A stretch of DNA of 64,000 nucleotides from Thalassovita sp. (GTDB lineage Bacteria; Pseudomonadota; Alphaproteobacteria; Rhodobacterales; Rhodobacteraceae): contig JARGPB010000010.1 of NCBI GenBank assembly GCA_029212905.1, positions 83,355 to 147,354 of the forward strand, written 5' to 3'. The first letter of the stretch is position 1. Each line of letters opens with the position of its first letter. The notes under the pieces are model-generated. The model made no database searches, had not been told where the DNA came from, and was given only the letters and a program-made list of their open reading frames with translations. Below are positions 33,625-41,964 of the stretch, in pieces. Both the position numbers and the translations under genes were made by a program.

Positions 33625-34568
33625 GCGGCCTCCAGGTCATTCAGGCAGGTTTCCAGCCGCATCCGCGCAACAGGATTCCCGCCACGCTGCGGATAAGAGC
33701 TGACAAAGCGCCGCACAAACTGTTGTGCAACAAAAAAGGGGAAAACGGCGGTCAGCTCGACTTTGGGCAGGATACGCTCAGGGGCAAAGCATCGCAGGTC
33801 ATCCGCATCCAGCCCCCATTGCTGCACAGCCTGCCGGGCCGAGTAGATATCCTTGGCCACCAGAAACCGCGCCACGATACGCGCCAACGGGAAACGGGTT
33901 GCGCCCTGAATATCCACCGCCCAGATGGTGCGGCCGTCGCTCATCATGTTGACCGGAGCAAAATCTCCGTGGGCAATGGCGTGACTGACCTGCGACCCTT
34001 TGATCCGCTTGCTCAACGTCCGGGCTGCATGGATCAGGTCCTGAACCAAGTCCCTGTCCTGTGCGCTGAGTTCCTGCAAATTCAGGTCCTCGAATTGGCG
34101 GTCCAGCCGGGACCGCCCCAACCGCCGCATATCCGTTCGCAACGGCGCGACAGTGGCAAGCCACGTGCCACACAAGGCCAATACATCTGTGCGTTTCTGT
34201 GGATCATCAGCTTTCAGGATCAAGCTGACCCGATCCGCGGGAACATATTCCAAGACCGCCAATCCGTCCTCGGGCAGCGCCGCCAGCAACTGGTTTACGC
34301 GGCACAATCCACCCCCTAAGCGACTGTATAAAAAAAGAAGCTCTTCCTCCATGCGCAGCACCGTTTCGGCAGCACCCCCGCGCAAGAACTGTTTAAAAAC
34401 CGCCCTTTGCCCCCGGAATAGCCCAGCAAAGATAATCGCGTCATCACCGGATTTCAGCACCTCGTCAATCTCGGACATCCCCGGTCCGAACCGGGCATCA
34501 AGGACCTCCTGGATTTCCAAAGCACGGCGCCCATCATCCCACAGCCGCTCGATCAGGCCCTTAGCCAT
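33621..34568 (-). CDS. Kinase-fold protein (aminoglycoside/LPS-kinase-like)
   Basis: The 315-residue protein shows key protein-kinase-like fold elements: a likely ATP lysine in A-V-F-K-Q-F (residue about 58), a catalytic loop A-H-G-D-F-A-P-V-N-M (near residue 200) and the metal-binding A-V-D-I-Q-G. These match the phosphotransferase (APH/LPS core kinase-like) superfamily. The substrate is unknown. Its ATG region overlaps the rsmE stop by eight bases, and its end overlaps the small membrane protein, so rsmE, the kinase and the PH-like gene form a coupled set. Confidence 0.75.
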   Translation of the reverse strand: MAKGLIERLWDDGRRALEIQEVLDARFGPGMSEIDEVLKSGDDAIIFAGLFRGQRAVFKQFLRGGAAETVLRMEEELLFLYSRLGGGLCRVNQLLAALPEDGLAVLEYVPADRVSLILKADDPQKRTDVLALCGTWLATVAPLRTDMRRLGRSRLDRQFEDLNLQELSAQDRDLVQDLIHAARTLSKRIKGSQVSHAIAHGDFAPVNMMSDGRTIWAVDIQGATRFPLARIVARFLVAKDIYSARQAVQQWGLDADDLRCFAPERILPKVELTAVFPFFVAQQFVRRFVSSYPQRGGNPVARMRLETCLNDLEAA

Positions 34569-35289
34569 GCCAATCGCCCATGGACTGTTGCCACACCGTC
34601 ATCGCCGCCACCGCCGCTGTATCCGCCCGCAAAATCCGAGGCCCCAGACTGACCACATGCGCAAAGGGCAACGCGTGCAGCCGTTTGCGCTCGGCATCGG
34701 AGAACCCACCCTCGGGGCCGATCAGAATGGCCCAGGGGTTCCCGGCCAGATCTGTCGTCAGGGGCGCAGGGCGGCCGACCTCGGCCTCGTCGCAGAACAT
34801 CAGTTGCCGCCCGTCGGGCCAATCGGTCAGCAGGCGGTCAAGTTTCTGTAAATCGGTGACTTCGGGAACATAGGTGCCGCCGCATTGCTCGGCCGCCTCA
34901 ACCGCATGGGCCTGCAAGCGGTCCCGCCGAATGCGGTCGGAATTGGTGAACGCAGTCTGCACCGGGATGATCCGCGCCGCGCCCATCTCGGCTGCCTTTT
35001 CCACGATAAAATCCGTCCGCGCCTTTTTGATCGGTGCAAAGATCAGCCACAGGTCGGGCGGCATCTGCAAGGGGCGTGTTTGCTCTAGGCACCGCAGCTC
35101 TCCGCCGCGTTTACCGGCCTGAGTGACCTCGGCCAGCCATTCGCCATCGACGCCGTTAAACAGTGCCAGTCGCGCACCCGATTGTTGCCGCATCACGCCG
35201 AACAGATAATGCGCTTGGTCACGGTTCAGCGGAACCGTTTGCCCATCCCCCAAGGGATGATCTACATAGAGACGGATCTTTACAGTCAT
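34561..35289 (-). CDS. rsmE: 16S rRNA (uracil(1498)-N(3))-methyltransferase
   Basis: The 242-residue SPOUT methyltransferase modifies U1498 of 16S rRNA. It has N-R-D-Q-A-H-Y-L-F near the start, V-E-K-A-A-E-M-G-A and the SAM-binding knot motif L-I-G-P-E-G-G-F-S, followed by L-G-P-R-I-L-R-A-D-T-A. I chose the ATG at 35289 because the protein then starts M-T-V-K-I-R-L-Y-V like relatives. The start codon is only 12 bp from the divergent ubiA start, so each promoter probably lies in or next to the other gene. Confidence 0.94.
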   Translation of the reverse strand: MTVKIRLYVDHPLGDGQTVPLNRDQAHYLFGVMRQQSGARLALFNGVDGEWLAEVTQAGKRGGELRCLEQTRPLQMPPDLWLIFAPIKKARTDFIVEKAAEMGAARIIPVQTAFTNSDRIRRDRLQAHAVEAAEQCGGTYVPEVTDLQKLDRLLTDWPDGRQLMFCDEAEVGRPAPLTTDLAGNPWAILIGPEGGFSDAERKRLHALPFAHVVSLGPRILRADTAAVAAMTVWQQSMGDWHG

Positions 35290-35301
35290 GGACCCATACT
35301 T

Positions 35302-36273
35302 ATGCCCGAACACCCCCATATGCCAGAGCCCACAGGCCAGGTTTCGGATGCCGTTAAGGGCAATTGGGTCGACCATCTGGCCCCAGCCTGGACGCGCCCC
35401 TATCTGCGGCTGTCGCGCGCCGATCGTCCCATTGGAACGTGGCTGTTGCTGCTGCCGTGTTGGTGGGGGCTGGCATTGGCGATCCTGCACGACGGACAGG
35501 CGCGCCTGTTCGATTTGTGGATATTTGTTGCCTGCGGGTTGGGGGCCTGGCTGATGCGCGGTGCGGGCTGCACCTGGAACGACATCACCGACAGGGATAT
35601 TGACGGCGCAGTCGAGCGCACACGCTCGCGCCCCATTCCCTCGGGGCAGGTGTCCGTCAAACAGGCGGTCCTATGGATGAGCATACAGGCCCTGATTTCG
35701 TTTGCGATTTTGCTGACGTTTAACACCGGAGCGATCCTGATGGGTGTTCTGGCGCTGGCGCCGGTTGCGATCTATCCGTTTGCCAAGCGATTCACCTGGT
35801 GGCCGCAGGTGTTTCTGGGGATCGCCTTCAACTGGGGCGCTTTGCTGGCCTGGGTCGCGCATACCGGATCGCTGCATATCGCGCCGGTGGTGCTGTATCT
35901 GGCGGGGATCATCTGGACGCTTTTCTATGACACGATCTATGCCCACCAAGACACCGAGGACGACGCCCTGATTGGGGTGAAATCCACCGCACGACTGTTT
36001 GCTGAACGGACACCTCAATGGCTGCGCCGGTTCCTGATCGGCACGGTGCTGTTGATGGCGCTGTCCATCTTGCTGGCCATGTCCGGCCAATCGGACCGTC
36101 CTTTTGCGATCCTTCTGGCGCTGGTTGCGCCCTGGGGAATGGGCGTTCACATGATCTGGCAAATGCGCCAGCTGGACATCCACGATAGCGGGATTTGCCT
36201 GAAACTATTTCGCGCAAACCGGGACACTGGGTTGATCCCTTTGCTGTTTTTCGCCGGTGCGATGTTCCTTTGA
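35302..36273 (+). CDS. ubiA: 4-hydroxybenzoate polyprenyltransferase
   Basis: The 323-residue protein has about eight hydrophobic helices and the two aspartate-rich motifs N-D-I-T-D-R-D-I-D (near residue 93) and Y-D-T-I-Y-A-H-Q-D (near residue 209). It attaches the polyprenyl chain to 4-hydroxybenzoate in ubiquinone synthesis, using the product of the synthase at 3.3 kb. The start is uncertain: ATG at 35302 is preferred, with alternatives at 35320 and 35257, the last inside the divergent rsmE. No strong Shine-Dalgarno is visible. Confidence 0.93.
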   Translation: MPEHPHMPEPTGQVSDAVKGNWVDHLAPAWTRPYLRLSRADRPIGTWLLLLPCWWGLALAILHDGQARLFDLWIFVACGLGAWLMRGAGCTWNDITDRDIDGAVERTRSRPIPSGQVSVKQAVLWMSIQALISFAILLTFNTGAILMGVLALAPVAIYPFAKRFTWWPQVFLGIAFNWGALLAWVAHTGSLHIAPVVLYLAGIIWTLFYDTIYAHQDTEDDALIGVKSTARLFAERTPQWLRRFLIGTVLLMALSILLAMSGQSDRPFAILLALVAPWGMGVHMIWQMRQLDIHDSGICLKLFRANRDTGLIPLLFFAGAMFL

Positions 36274-36331
36274 TTGCACCGCCTGCCGCATACGCCTAAA
36301 GAAGCAGCACACGAATTGCTGACGGGTCCCT

Positions 36332-38272
36332 ATGCGACTTTCTTCTATCGCCACTATTTCTGCGGCCTTCGGCGTCGCCGCCGGGCTGAGCCTGATTGGC
36401 GCAGGCTTTGCGGTCAATGTGATCGAGGATAACTCAGAGCTCAGCGTGCGCCGGGCTTTGGACGCCCGCGACATGCATTGGTCCGAGGTTCACGCGAATG
36501 GGCTTCAGGTGTTTCTGACCGGCACCGCCCCATCCGAGGCCGTACGGTTCAACGCGCTCTCCACGGCAGGTGGCGTCGTCGATGCCGCTCGTGTGATCGA
36601 CCGCATGAACGTCCAGGCCTCGGCACAACTCAGCGCCCCTCGGTTCTCGGTGGAAATCCTGCGCAATGACAGCGGTATATCACTGATCGGCCTTGTTCCC
36701 AGCTCGACCGACCGCGAGGATTTCCTGAAGAAAGTCGAGAAGCTATCCGCAAGCGGCCAGGTCACGGACCTGTTGGAGGCTGCGGATTACCCCGTCCCTG
36801 ACGACTGGGAAACCTCGCTGGAATACGCCTTGAAGGCCCTGAAGTCCCTACCCCGCAGCAAGGTCTCGATTGCTGCGGGCGAAGTTGAAATTCGCGCCAT
36901 GTCCGATAGCGCCCAGGACAAGCGCGCACTGGAAAATGATCTGCGTCGCGCCGCACCCGACGATCTGGAACTGACCCTCGAGATCACCGCCCCGCGCCCG
37001 GTGATCACACCGTTCACGCTGCGGTTCCTGATCGACGAAAACGGCGCCCGGTTCGACGCTTGCTCGGCCGCGGACGAGCCCTCGCGTCGCCGCATCCTGA
37101 AGGCCGCGGAACAGGCCGGGCTGATTGGCCAACCAAAATGCACCATCGGGCTTGGCGTGCCCTCGCCCAATTGGGCCAAAGCGGTCGAGCAGTCCATCGC
37201 CGCGCTTGCGGATTTGGGCCAGGGGTCCATTACGTTCTCCGATGCCGACATCACCCTGGTTGCAGCCGAAGGCACCGTTCAAAGCCGATTTGACCACACC
37301 GTTGGCGAGCTGGAAAACAAACTGCCAGACGTATTCGCGCTGCATTCAGTTCTGCCCGCTCCCGAAAAGAACGACGCCGCCACCGAAGCCCCTGAATTCA
37401 CCGCAACCCTATCCCCCGAAGGACTGGTGCAATTGCGTGGCCGCCTGAACACCGACCTGACCCGCACAGCCGCTGAAACCTTTGCCAAGGCGCGTTTCGG
37501 AACGGGTGTGATCCACAATGCGGCGCGTCTGGACGACACGCTTCCCTCCAGTTGGAGCCTGCGTGTTCTGACCGCGCTGGATGGTCTGTCGCGATTATCG
37601 AACGGATATGTCAATATCACACCGACGCTGATCACCCTGTCCGGCAACACCGGCGACACCGAGGCCAGCGCAGATATTGCCCGCCTGTTCGCCGACAAGC
37701 TGGGAGAGAAAGAGCGCTTTGATCTGAAGGTGGAATATGTCAAAGCCCTGGACCCGATCGCCTCGATCCCGACGCCAGATGAATGCGAGACAAAGATCGC
37801 TGACATCCTGAAAACCCGCAAAATCAACTTCGAGCCTAGCTCGGACAAACCTGTCCCCGAGGCCTCGGGCATTCTGGATGACATCGCGAGCATTCTGCGG
37901 AAATGCGGTGAAATTCGGATGGAGATCGCCGGCCACACCGACAGCCAGGGCCGCGAAGAGATGAACCAGGCGCTCAGTCAGCAACGTGCTCAGGCCGTGC
38001 TGAACGAATTGCGTGCGCGCAAGGTACTGACCAGCTCGTTCTCGGCAATGGGCTTTGGCGAAACCCAGCCTATTGCTGACAACAAGACCGCCGAGGGCCG
38101 CGAGGCGAACCGCCGCATCGAATTCACACTGATACGCCCGAAACCCACGCCCGAAGCAAAAACCACGCTTGAATCCATCGAGCAATCCGCACAAGAAGGG
38201 CAAACGGCAGAAACCGGCCAACCGGTCGACCCCGCAGATGCCGCGGAAGAGGGAGGATCAAACGATGAATAG
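36332..38272 (+). CDS. BON/OmpA-domain envelope protein
   Basis: The 646-residue protein starts with a hydrophobic signal or anchor segment. It then has several repeated units resembling BON domains (for example G-L-Q-V-F-L-T-G-T-A-P-S and I-S-L-I-G-L-V-P-S-S). The OmpA peptidoglycan-binding domain lies at about residues 490-600, with I-A-G-H-T-D-S-Q-G and A-N-R-R-I-E-F. The tail is acidic. It probably tethers the envelope to peptidoglycan. Its stop overlaps a gene for a membrane coiled-coil protein by eight bases, which suggests the two work together. Confidence 0.85.
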   Translation: MRLSSIATISAAFGVAAGLSLIGAGFAVNVIEDNSELSVRRALDARDMHWSEVHANGLQVFLTGTAPSEAVRFNALSTAGGVVDAARVIDRMNVQASAQLSAPRFSVEILRNDSGISLIGLVPSSTDREDFLKKVEKLSASGQVTDLLEAADYPVPDDWETSLEYALKALKSLPRSKVSIAAGEVEIRAMSDSAQDKRALENDLRRAAPDDLELTLEITAPRPVITPFTLRFLIDENGARFDACSAADEPSRRRILKAAEQAGLIGQPKCTIGLGVPSPNWAKAVEQSIAALADLGQGSITFSDADITLVAAEGTVQSRFDHTVGELENKLPDVFALHSVLPAPEKNDAATEAPEFTATLSPEGLVQLRGRLNTDLTRTAAETFAKARFGTGVIHNAARLDDTLPSSWSLRVLTALDGLSRLSNGYVNITPTLITLSGNTGDTEASADIARLFADKLGEKERFDLKVEYVKALDPIASIPTPDECETKIADILKTRKINFEPSSDKPVPEASGILDDIASILRKCGEIRMEIAGHTDSQGREEMNQALSQQRAQAVLNELRARKVLTSSFSAMGFGETQPIADNKTAEGREANRRIEFTLIRPKPTPEAKTTLESIEQSAQEGQTAETGQPVDPADAAEEGGSNDE

Positions 38273-38594
38273 GGCCGAGTTCATTATCGCCACCGCGATC
38301 GTGCTGTTCATCGCGTTTTGCTTGGGCTGGTTTGCCAACTGGTTGATCCACCGCTTTACCCGTGTGTCCAAATCGGACATGGGCGAGCTGGAAAAAATGG
38401 CTCAGGAATTGCACGAAGCCGAAGAAACCCGCGATCAGGCCATTACCTATCTGCAACAGCGCGAGGCAGAGCTGACCAATCAACTGGCCCAGGCCGAAGC
38501 AGAACTGTCCGCGACGATGGATGGCCTACGCGAAGCCCGCCACGAGGCCGAAGAACTGCGCGCGTATATCGAAAAGGCTAACGCGGTCGGCTGA
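38265..38594 (+). CDS. Small membrane-anchored coiled-coil protein
   Basis: The 109-residue protein has one N-terminal membrane helix (residues about 5-27, I-I-A-T-A-I-V-L-F-I-A-F-C-L-G-W-F-A). A continuous charged coiled coil follows, rich in Glu, Gln and Ala (L-H-E-A-E-E-T-R-D-Q-A and Q-R-E-A-E-L-T-N-Q-L). Its ATG lies inside the end of the BON/OmpA gene. No family name is given; it may be a partner or spacer protein for the envelope protein. Confidence 0.78.
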   Translation: MNRAEFIIATAIVLFIAFCLGWFANWLIHRFTRVSKSDMGELEKMAQELHEAEETRDQAITYLQQREAELTNQLAQAEAELSATMDGLREARHEAEELRAYIEKANAVG

Positions 38595-38621
38595 TCCGTC
38601 TGCTGCACCTGGGGACGCAGA

Positions 38622-39065
38622 TCACCAGCGGGTCAGCGCATCCTCATCCTCGTCTTTGGCCGCGACCCAATCCGCGCCCGAGGTTGTGAACTCTTTCTTC
38701 CAGAAGGGTGCGCGGGATTTCAGATAGTCCATCAGGAACTCAGCCGCCTCGAACGCGTCCTTACGATGGCGCGAGGCCGTAGCGACCATCATGATTCGTT
38801 CATTCACAGCCATAGGGCCAAAGCGGTGGATGATCAGCACACCCCCCAAGGACCAGCGGTCACGGGCGTGCTGTTCGATCTTGTCCAGGGCCTTTTCGGT
38901 CATGCCGGGGTAATGCTCGATTACCATGCGGTCTAGCGTGTCGCCCGGCAAATCCCGCACGATCCCGGTGAACGTGACAACAGCCCCCATATCCGTTTGG
39001 GCGTCCGCAAACCGTTCGGTTTCTCGCCCCAGATCAAAGGCCGCTTGCTGAACACGAACGGTCAT
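38622..39065 (-). CDS. moaE: Molybdopterin synthase catalytic subunit MoaE
   Basis: The 147-residue protein is the large subunit of molybdopterin synthase, which transfers sulfur from MoaD to precursor Z. Conserved parts include F-T-G-I-V-R-D, A-V-N-E-R-I-M-M-V, S-R-H-R-K-D-A-F-E-A-A and the C-terminal A-P-F-W-K-K-E with its catalytic lysines. It lies 1 bp after moaD, the standard partner arrangement. Confidence 0.95.
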   Translation of the reverse strand: MTVRVQQAAFDLGRETERFADAQTDMGAVVTFTGIVRDLPGDTLDRMVIEHYPGMTEKALDKIEQHARDRWSLGGVLIIHRFGPMAVNERIMMVATASRHRKDAFEAAEFLMDYLKSRAPFWKKEFTTSGADWVAAKDEDEDALTRW

Positions 39066-39066
39066 A

Positions 39067-39312
39067 TCAACCCCCAGTCATTGGCGGGAAAAACGCCACT
39101 TCACGTGCCTCGGCCAACGAGGCGTCAAAGTCAGTCAGTTCCTGATCAACAGCAACACATAGCGCGTTGAGATCAGCAAAAGCGGCCTCGTAACGTGGTT
39201 CGCGCGCGCGCAATTCCGCAACCAGATCGGCAACGGTCGCCGCCTGTGTGTCGACCCGCTCCCGCGGGAGGCCGATCCGTTCACGGACCCAAGCGAAATA
39301 CAGCACATCCAT
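39067..39312 (-). CDS. moaD: Molybdopterin synthase sulfur carrier subunit MoaD
   Basis: The 81-residue ubiquitin-like protein ends in the functional Gly-Gly (F-F-P-P-M-T-G-G), which carries the thiocarboxylate used by MoaE. The ATG at 39312 overlaps the pgsA stop (TGATG), and longer starts would lie in pgsA. The order pgsA-moaD-moaE is tightly packed and probably one transcript. Confidence 0.95.
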   Translation of the reverse strand: MDVLYFAWVRERIGLPRERVDTQAATVADLVAELRAREPRYEAAFADLNALCVAVDQELTDFDASLAEAREVAFFPPMTGG

Positions 39313-39977
39313 CACGTGTCGTCCTTCAGATGCGGCAGGGCCTTGCGGAAATAATCCAACCCGGTCACAGCCGTTAGCACAGCCGCTACCCACAATAGGA
39401 TCAACCCCGCATAGCCGCTCCAGATCATTCCTTCCATTTTCCAGCGCAGACCGTGCAGGTCTTCTTCGCGCGCTGCCAGAATATCAATAACCAGCTCTTC
39501 GTCCATCCCGTAGGCCGACATACCAAAGTAGTGCTCGAACACGCCTTGAAGGAACAGAATCGCAATCGCCACCATCTGGAACGTGGTTTTCCACTTGGCC
39601 AGCTTCGTGACCTTCAGCGTGCCCGCCGTATCGCCCAAGAATTCCCGCAACCCCGAGACGAACACCTCGCGGAACAGGATAAACGTCGCCGGCAACACCA
39701 ACCCTGGCGACATCGAGGAGTAGCCCACAATCACCATCAGCGCGATCACCACCATCGCCTTGTCGGCGATCGGGTCCAGCATGGCGCCCAGTTTGGTTTC
39801 TTGTCCCCAAAGCCGGGCCAGATAGCCATCAAACCAATCGGTGGCAGCAGCCCCAAGAAACAGCATCAGCGCGAACCAATCAGCATAGGGGCGCGTAAAA
39901 TACAGGAACATCAGCGCGACCCCAGGGGCTGCCAGAAGACGGATAACCGTCAGGATATTCGGGATTGTCCATGTCAT
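39312..39977 (-). CDS. pgsA: CDP-diacylglycerol--glycerol-3-phosphate 3-phosphatidyltransferase
   Basis: The 221-residue inner-membrane enzyme makes phosphatidylglycerophosphate. The CDP-alcohol phosphotransferase motif is complete: D47-x-x-D50-G51-x-x-A54-R55, G64, D68 and D72. Helices flank the motif as expected. It is the first gene of the pgsA-moaD-moaE run and diverges from the 7TM kinase gene across 200 bp. Confidence 0.95.
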   Translation of the reverse strand: MTWTIPNILTVIRLLAAPGVALMFLYFTRPYADWFALMLFLGAAATDWFDGYLARLWGQETKLGAMLDPIADKAMVVIALMVIVGYSSMSPGLVLPATFILFREVFVSGLREFLGDTAGTLKVTKLAKWKTTFQMVAIAILFLQGVFEHYFGMSAYGMDEELVIDILAAREEDLHGLRWKMEGMIWSGYAGLILLWVAAVLTAVTGLDYFRKALPHLKDDT

Positions 39978-40177
39978 GCTGATTACCTATCCGGTTCACA
40001 CGCTGCTGAAAAGCACCCTTTCGCGCAGCATTTAAGGCCATGCAGGGCACATCAATACCATCAGATACCCCTTGAACAGTCCAAGTTTTGCCACAGAAAC
40101 AAACTTTAATTGAATGCAACCTGCTGCGCCCAGTATTATCTCCCTATTCCGCCGACTTTCGGCAAAGGACTTTGACC

Positions 40178-41959
40178 GTGACCTGCCTTGCCCCTCATAT
40201 TTTTGACTTCCCTGTGATTGGAACATTGGTCGTCTTGCTGGGATCGGCGCTTTTCACCATCTGGGTTCGGACAAATCACCAGTTCGCGGGGAAACAGGCC
40301 TTTCTGGCTGCCGAGTCAGGCATGCTGTGGTGGTTGTTCACCGCCGCGATGGAGTTGTCCAACCCCAGCCTAAGCTGCAAGCTGTTCTGGAGCCAAGCCG
40401 CCTGGCCCGGTATCATCCTGATGACATCAGCCTGGACGTTTTTCCTGTATCACTATGCGATCGGGCGGGACGTCTCGCACCCTCGGCTGCGCAAGGCCCT
40501 GCTGTGGGGTGGTCCCATTTTGGTGTTCCTGATTGCCTTCAGCAATGATTTTCACCACTTGCTGTATACGCAGAACACCCGCCTGATCACTGTCGATGGG
40601 CGCCCCTCTGGGGCTTATGACCACGGGCCGGTGTTCTTTGTCGTCGTGTCCTATGTCTATCTGTTCATGCTGGGGTCCGTGGGCATCGGAATAGCGGCCA
40701 TCCGCAGAGCTGTGCCTCGTTTGCGCTCGTTCTTTGCGCTGATGCTGTTCATCACACTGGTCCCCCTTGTGGCCAACTTGTTCTATGTTCTGGGTGGCTT
40801 CACGCTGTTCGGATTTGACCCGACACCATTTATGTTCTCGCTTGTTACGGCCGCGTTTGGGTGGCTTGTTATCAACAACCGCATGATGGATATCACGTCG
40901 ATCGCACGGGACATGCTGTTCGATATGACCACCAGTCCGATCTTGATCTTTGACGAAGACGGGGCCCTGTCCGGGATGAATATCCCCGCCCGCCAGGTAT
41001 TGGGCCAAGAGCACCGCGAGACTGGCACCGACCTAACCCAGCTACCGCAAATCGGGACGATCGTCACCGAAGTGCTGCGCACCGGGAAACTTCCGGGTGG
41101 ATCGACCGTAATCTGGGACGACAAAACCTATGATCCGCGCCTGACTGCACTGCCCAGCCCGATCAACCCCGACGGGCATGCTGTCGGCTGGACCATCACC
41201 TTTGTGGACATCTCCGAGCAACAGGCCCATGCGGATCTGATGGCCCGGACAGCACAACAGGCAGAGGCCGCCAATCGCGCGAAATCGGATTTCCTGTCGA
41301 CTGTCAGCCACGAGTTGCGCACGCCTCTGACGTCGATCCAGGGGGCACTGGACATTGTTCAGATGACTGCGGGCGATAAAATCCCCGAGCAGTCCTCGCA
41401 ATTGATCACCATTGCGGCCAACAACACGCGCCGTCTGAAAACTCTGATCGATGACCTTCTGGACTTGCAAAGGATGGAGCAGGGCCTGATGGAGTTCCAG
41501 ATGGAGAAACTGGACCTTCTACCGCTTTTGCAAGAATCCATAGCCGCGAACAAAGCCTATCTGGATGGGTATAGCGTAGAGGCCGTCGCTCATTTTCCGC
41601 AAACCCCCTGTATTGTCTTGGGGGATCAGAAACGCCTGATGCAGGTGATGGCGAATCTACTGTCAAATGCCGCGAAATTCTCGGACCATGGCAAAACCGT
41701 CGAGGTCATCCTGCGCAAACGGAATACCCAATTTGATATCATGGTCCGCGACCACGGTGTCGGCATCCCGCCCGACTGCGAGGGCAAGGTGTTCGGGCGC
41801 TTCAGCCAAGTGGATTCTACAGCCACGCGCACACGCGGTGGTTCAGGGCTTGGGTTGAATATCACTCAGGAAATCCTCGAGGCCCATGACGGCACAATCC
41901 GGTATGAAAGCACCCTGGGCGACGGTACGACCTTTATTGTCACCCTGCCCTCTATCTGA
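40178..41959 (+). CDS. 7TM-type sensor histidine kinase
   Basis: With the GTG at 40178 the product has 593 residues. That start has AAAGGA 8 nt upstream, which is better than an upstream TTG in frame. Residues about 10-220 form seven hydrophobic helices of the histidine-kinase N-terminal 7TM type, followed by a PAS-like domain (about 240-345). The dimerisation helix carries His378 in V-S-H-E-L-R-T-P-L, and the ATPase domain has D-H-G-V-G-I-P and G-S-G-L-G-L. No response regulator gene is adjacent, so it is an orphan sensor. Confidence 0.88.
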   Translation: MTCLAPHIFDFPVIGTLVVLLGSALFTIWVRTNHQFAGKQAFLAAESGMLWWLFTAAMELSNPSLSCKLFWSQAAWPGIILMTSAWTFFLYHYAIGRDVSHPRLRKALLWGGPILVFLIAFSNDFHHLLYTQNTRLITVDGRPSGAYDHGPVFFVVVSYVYLFMLGSVGIGIAAIRRAVPRLRSFFALMLFITLVPLVANLFYVLGGFTLFGFDPTPFMFSLVTAAFGWLVINNRMMDITSIARDMLFDMTTSPILIFDEDGALSGMNIPARQVLGQEHRETGTDLTQLPQIGTIVTEVLRTGKLPGGSTVIWDDKTYDPRLTALPSPINPDGHAVGWTITFVDISEQQAHADLMARTAQQAEAANRAKSDFLSTVSHELRTPLTSIQGALDIVQMTAGDKIPEQSSQLITIAANNTRRLKTLIDDLLDLQRMEQGLMEFQMEKLDLLPLLQESIAANKAYLDGYSVEAVAHFPQTPCIVLGDQKRLMQVMANLLSNAAKFSDHGKTVEVILRKRNTQFDIMVRDHGVGIPPDCEGKVFGRFSQVDSTATRTRGGSGLGLNITQEILEAHDGTIRYESTLGDGTTFIVTLPSI

Positions 41960-41964
41960 TCCCC

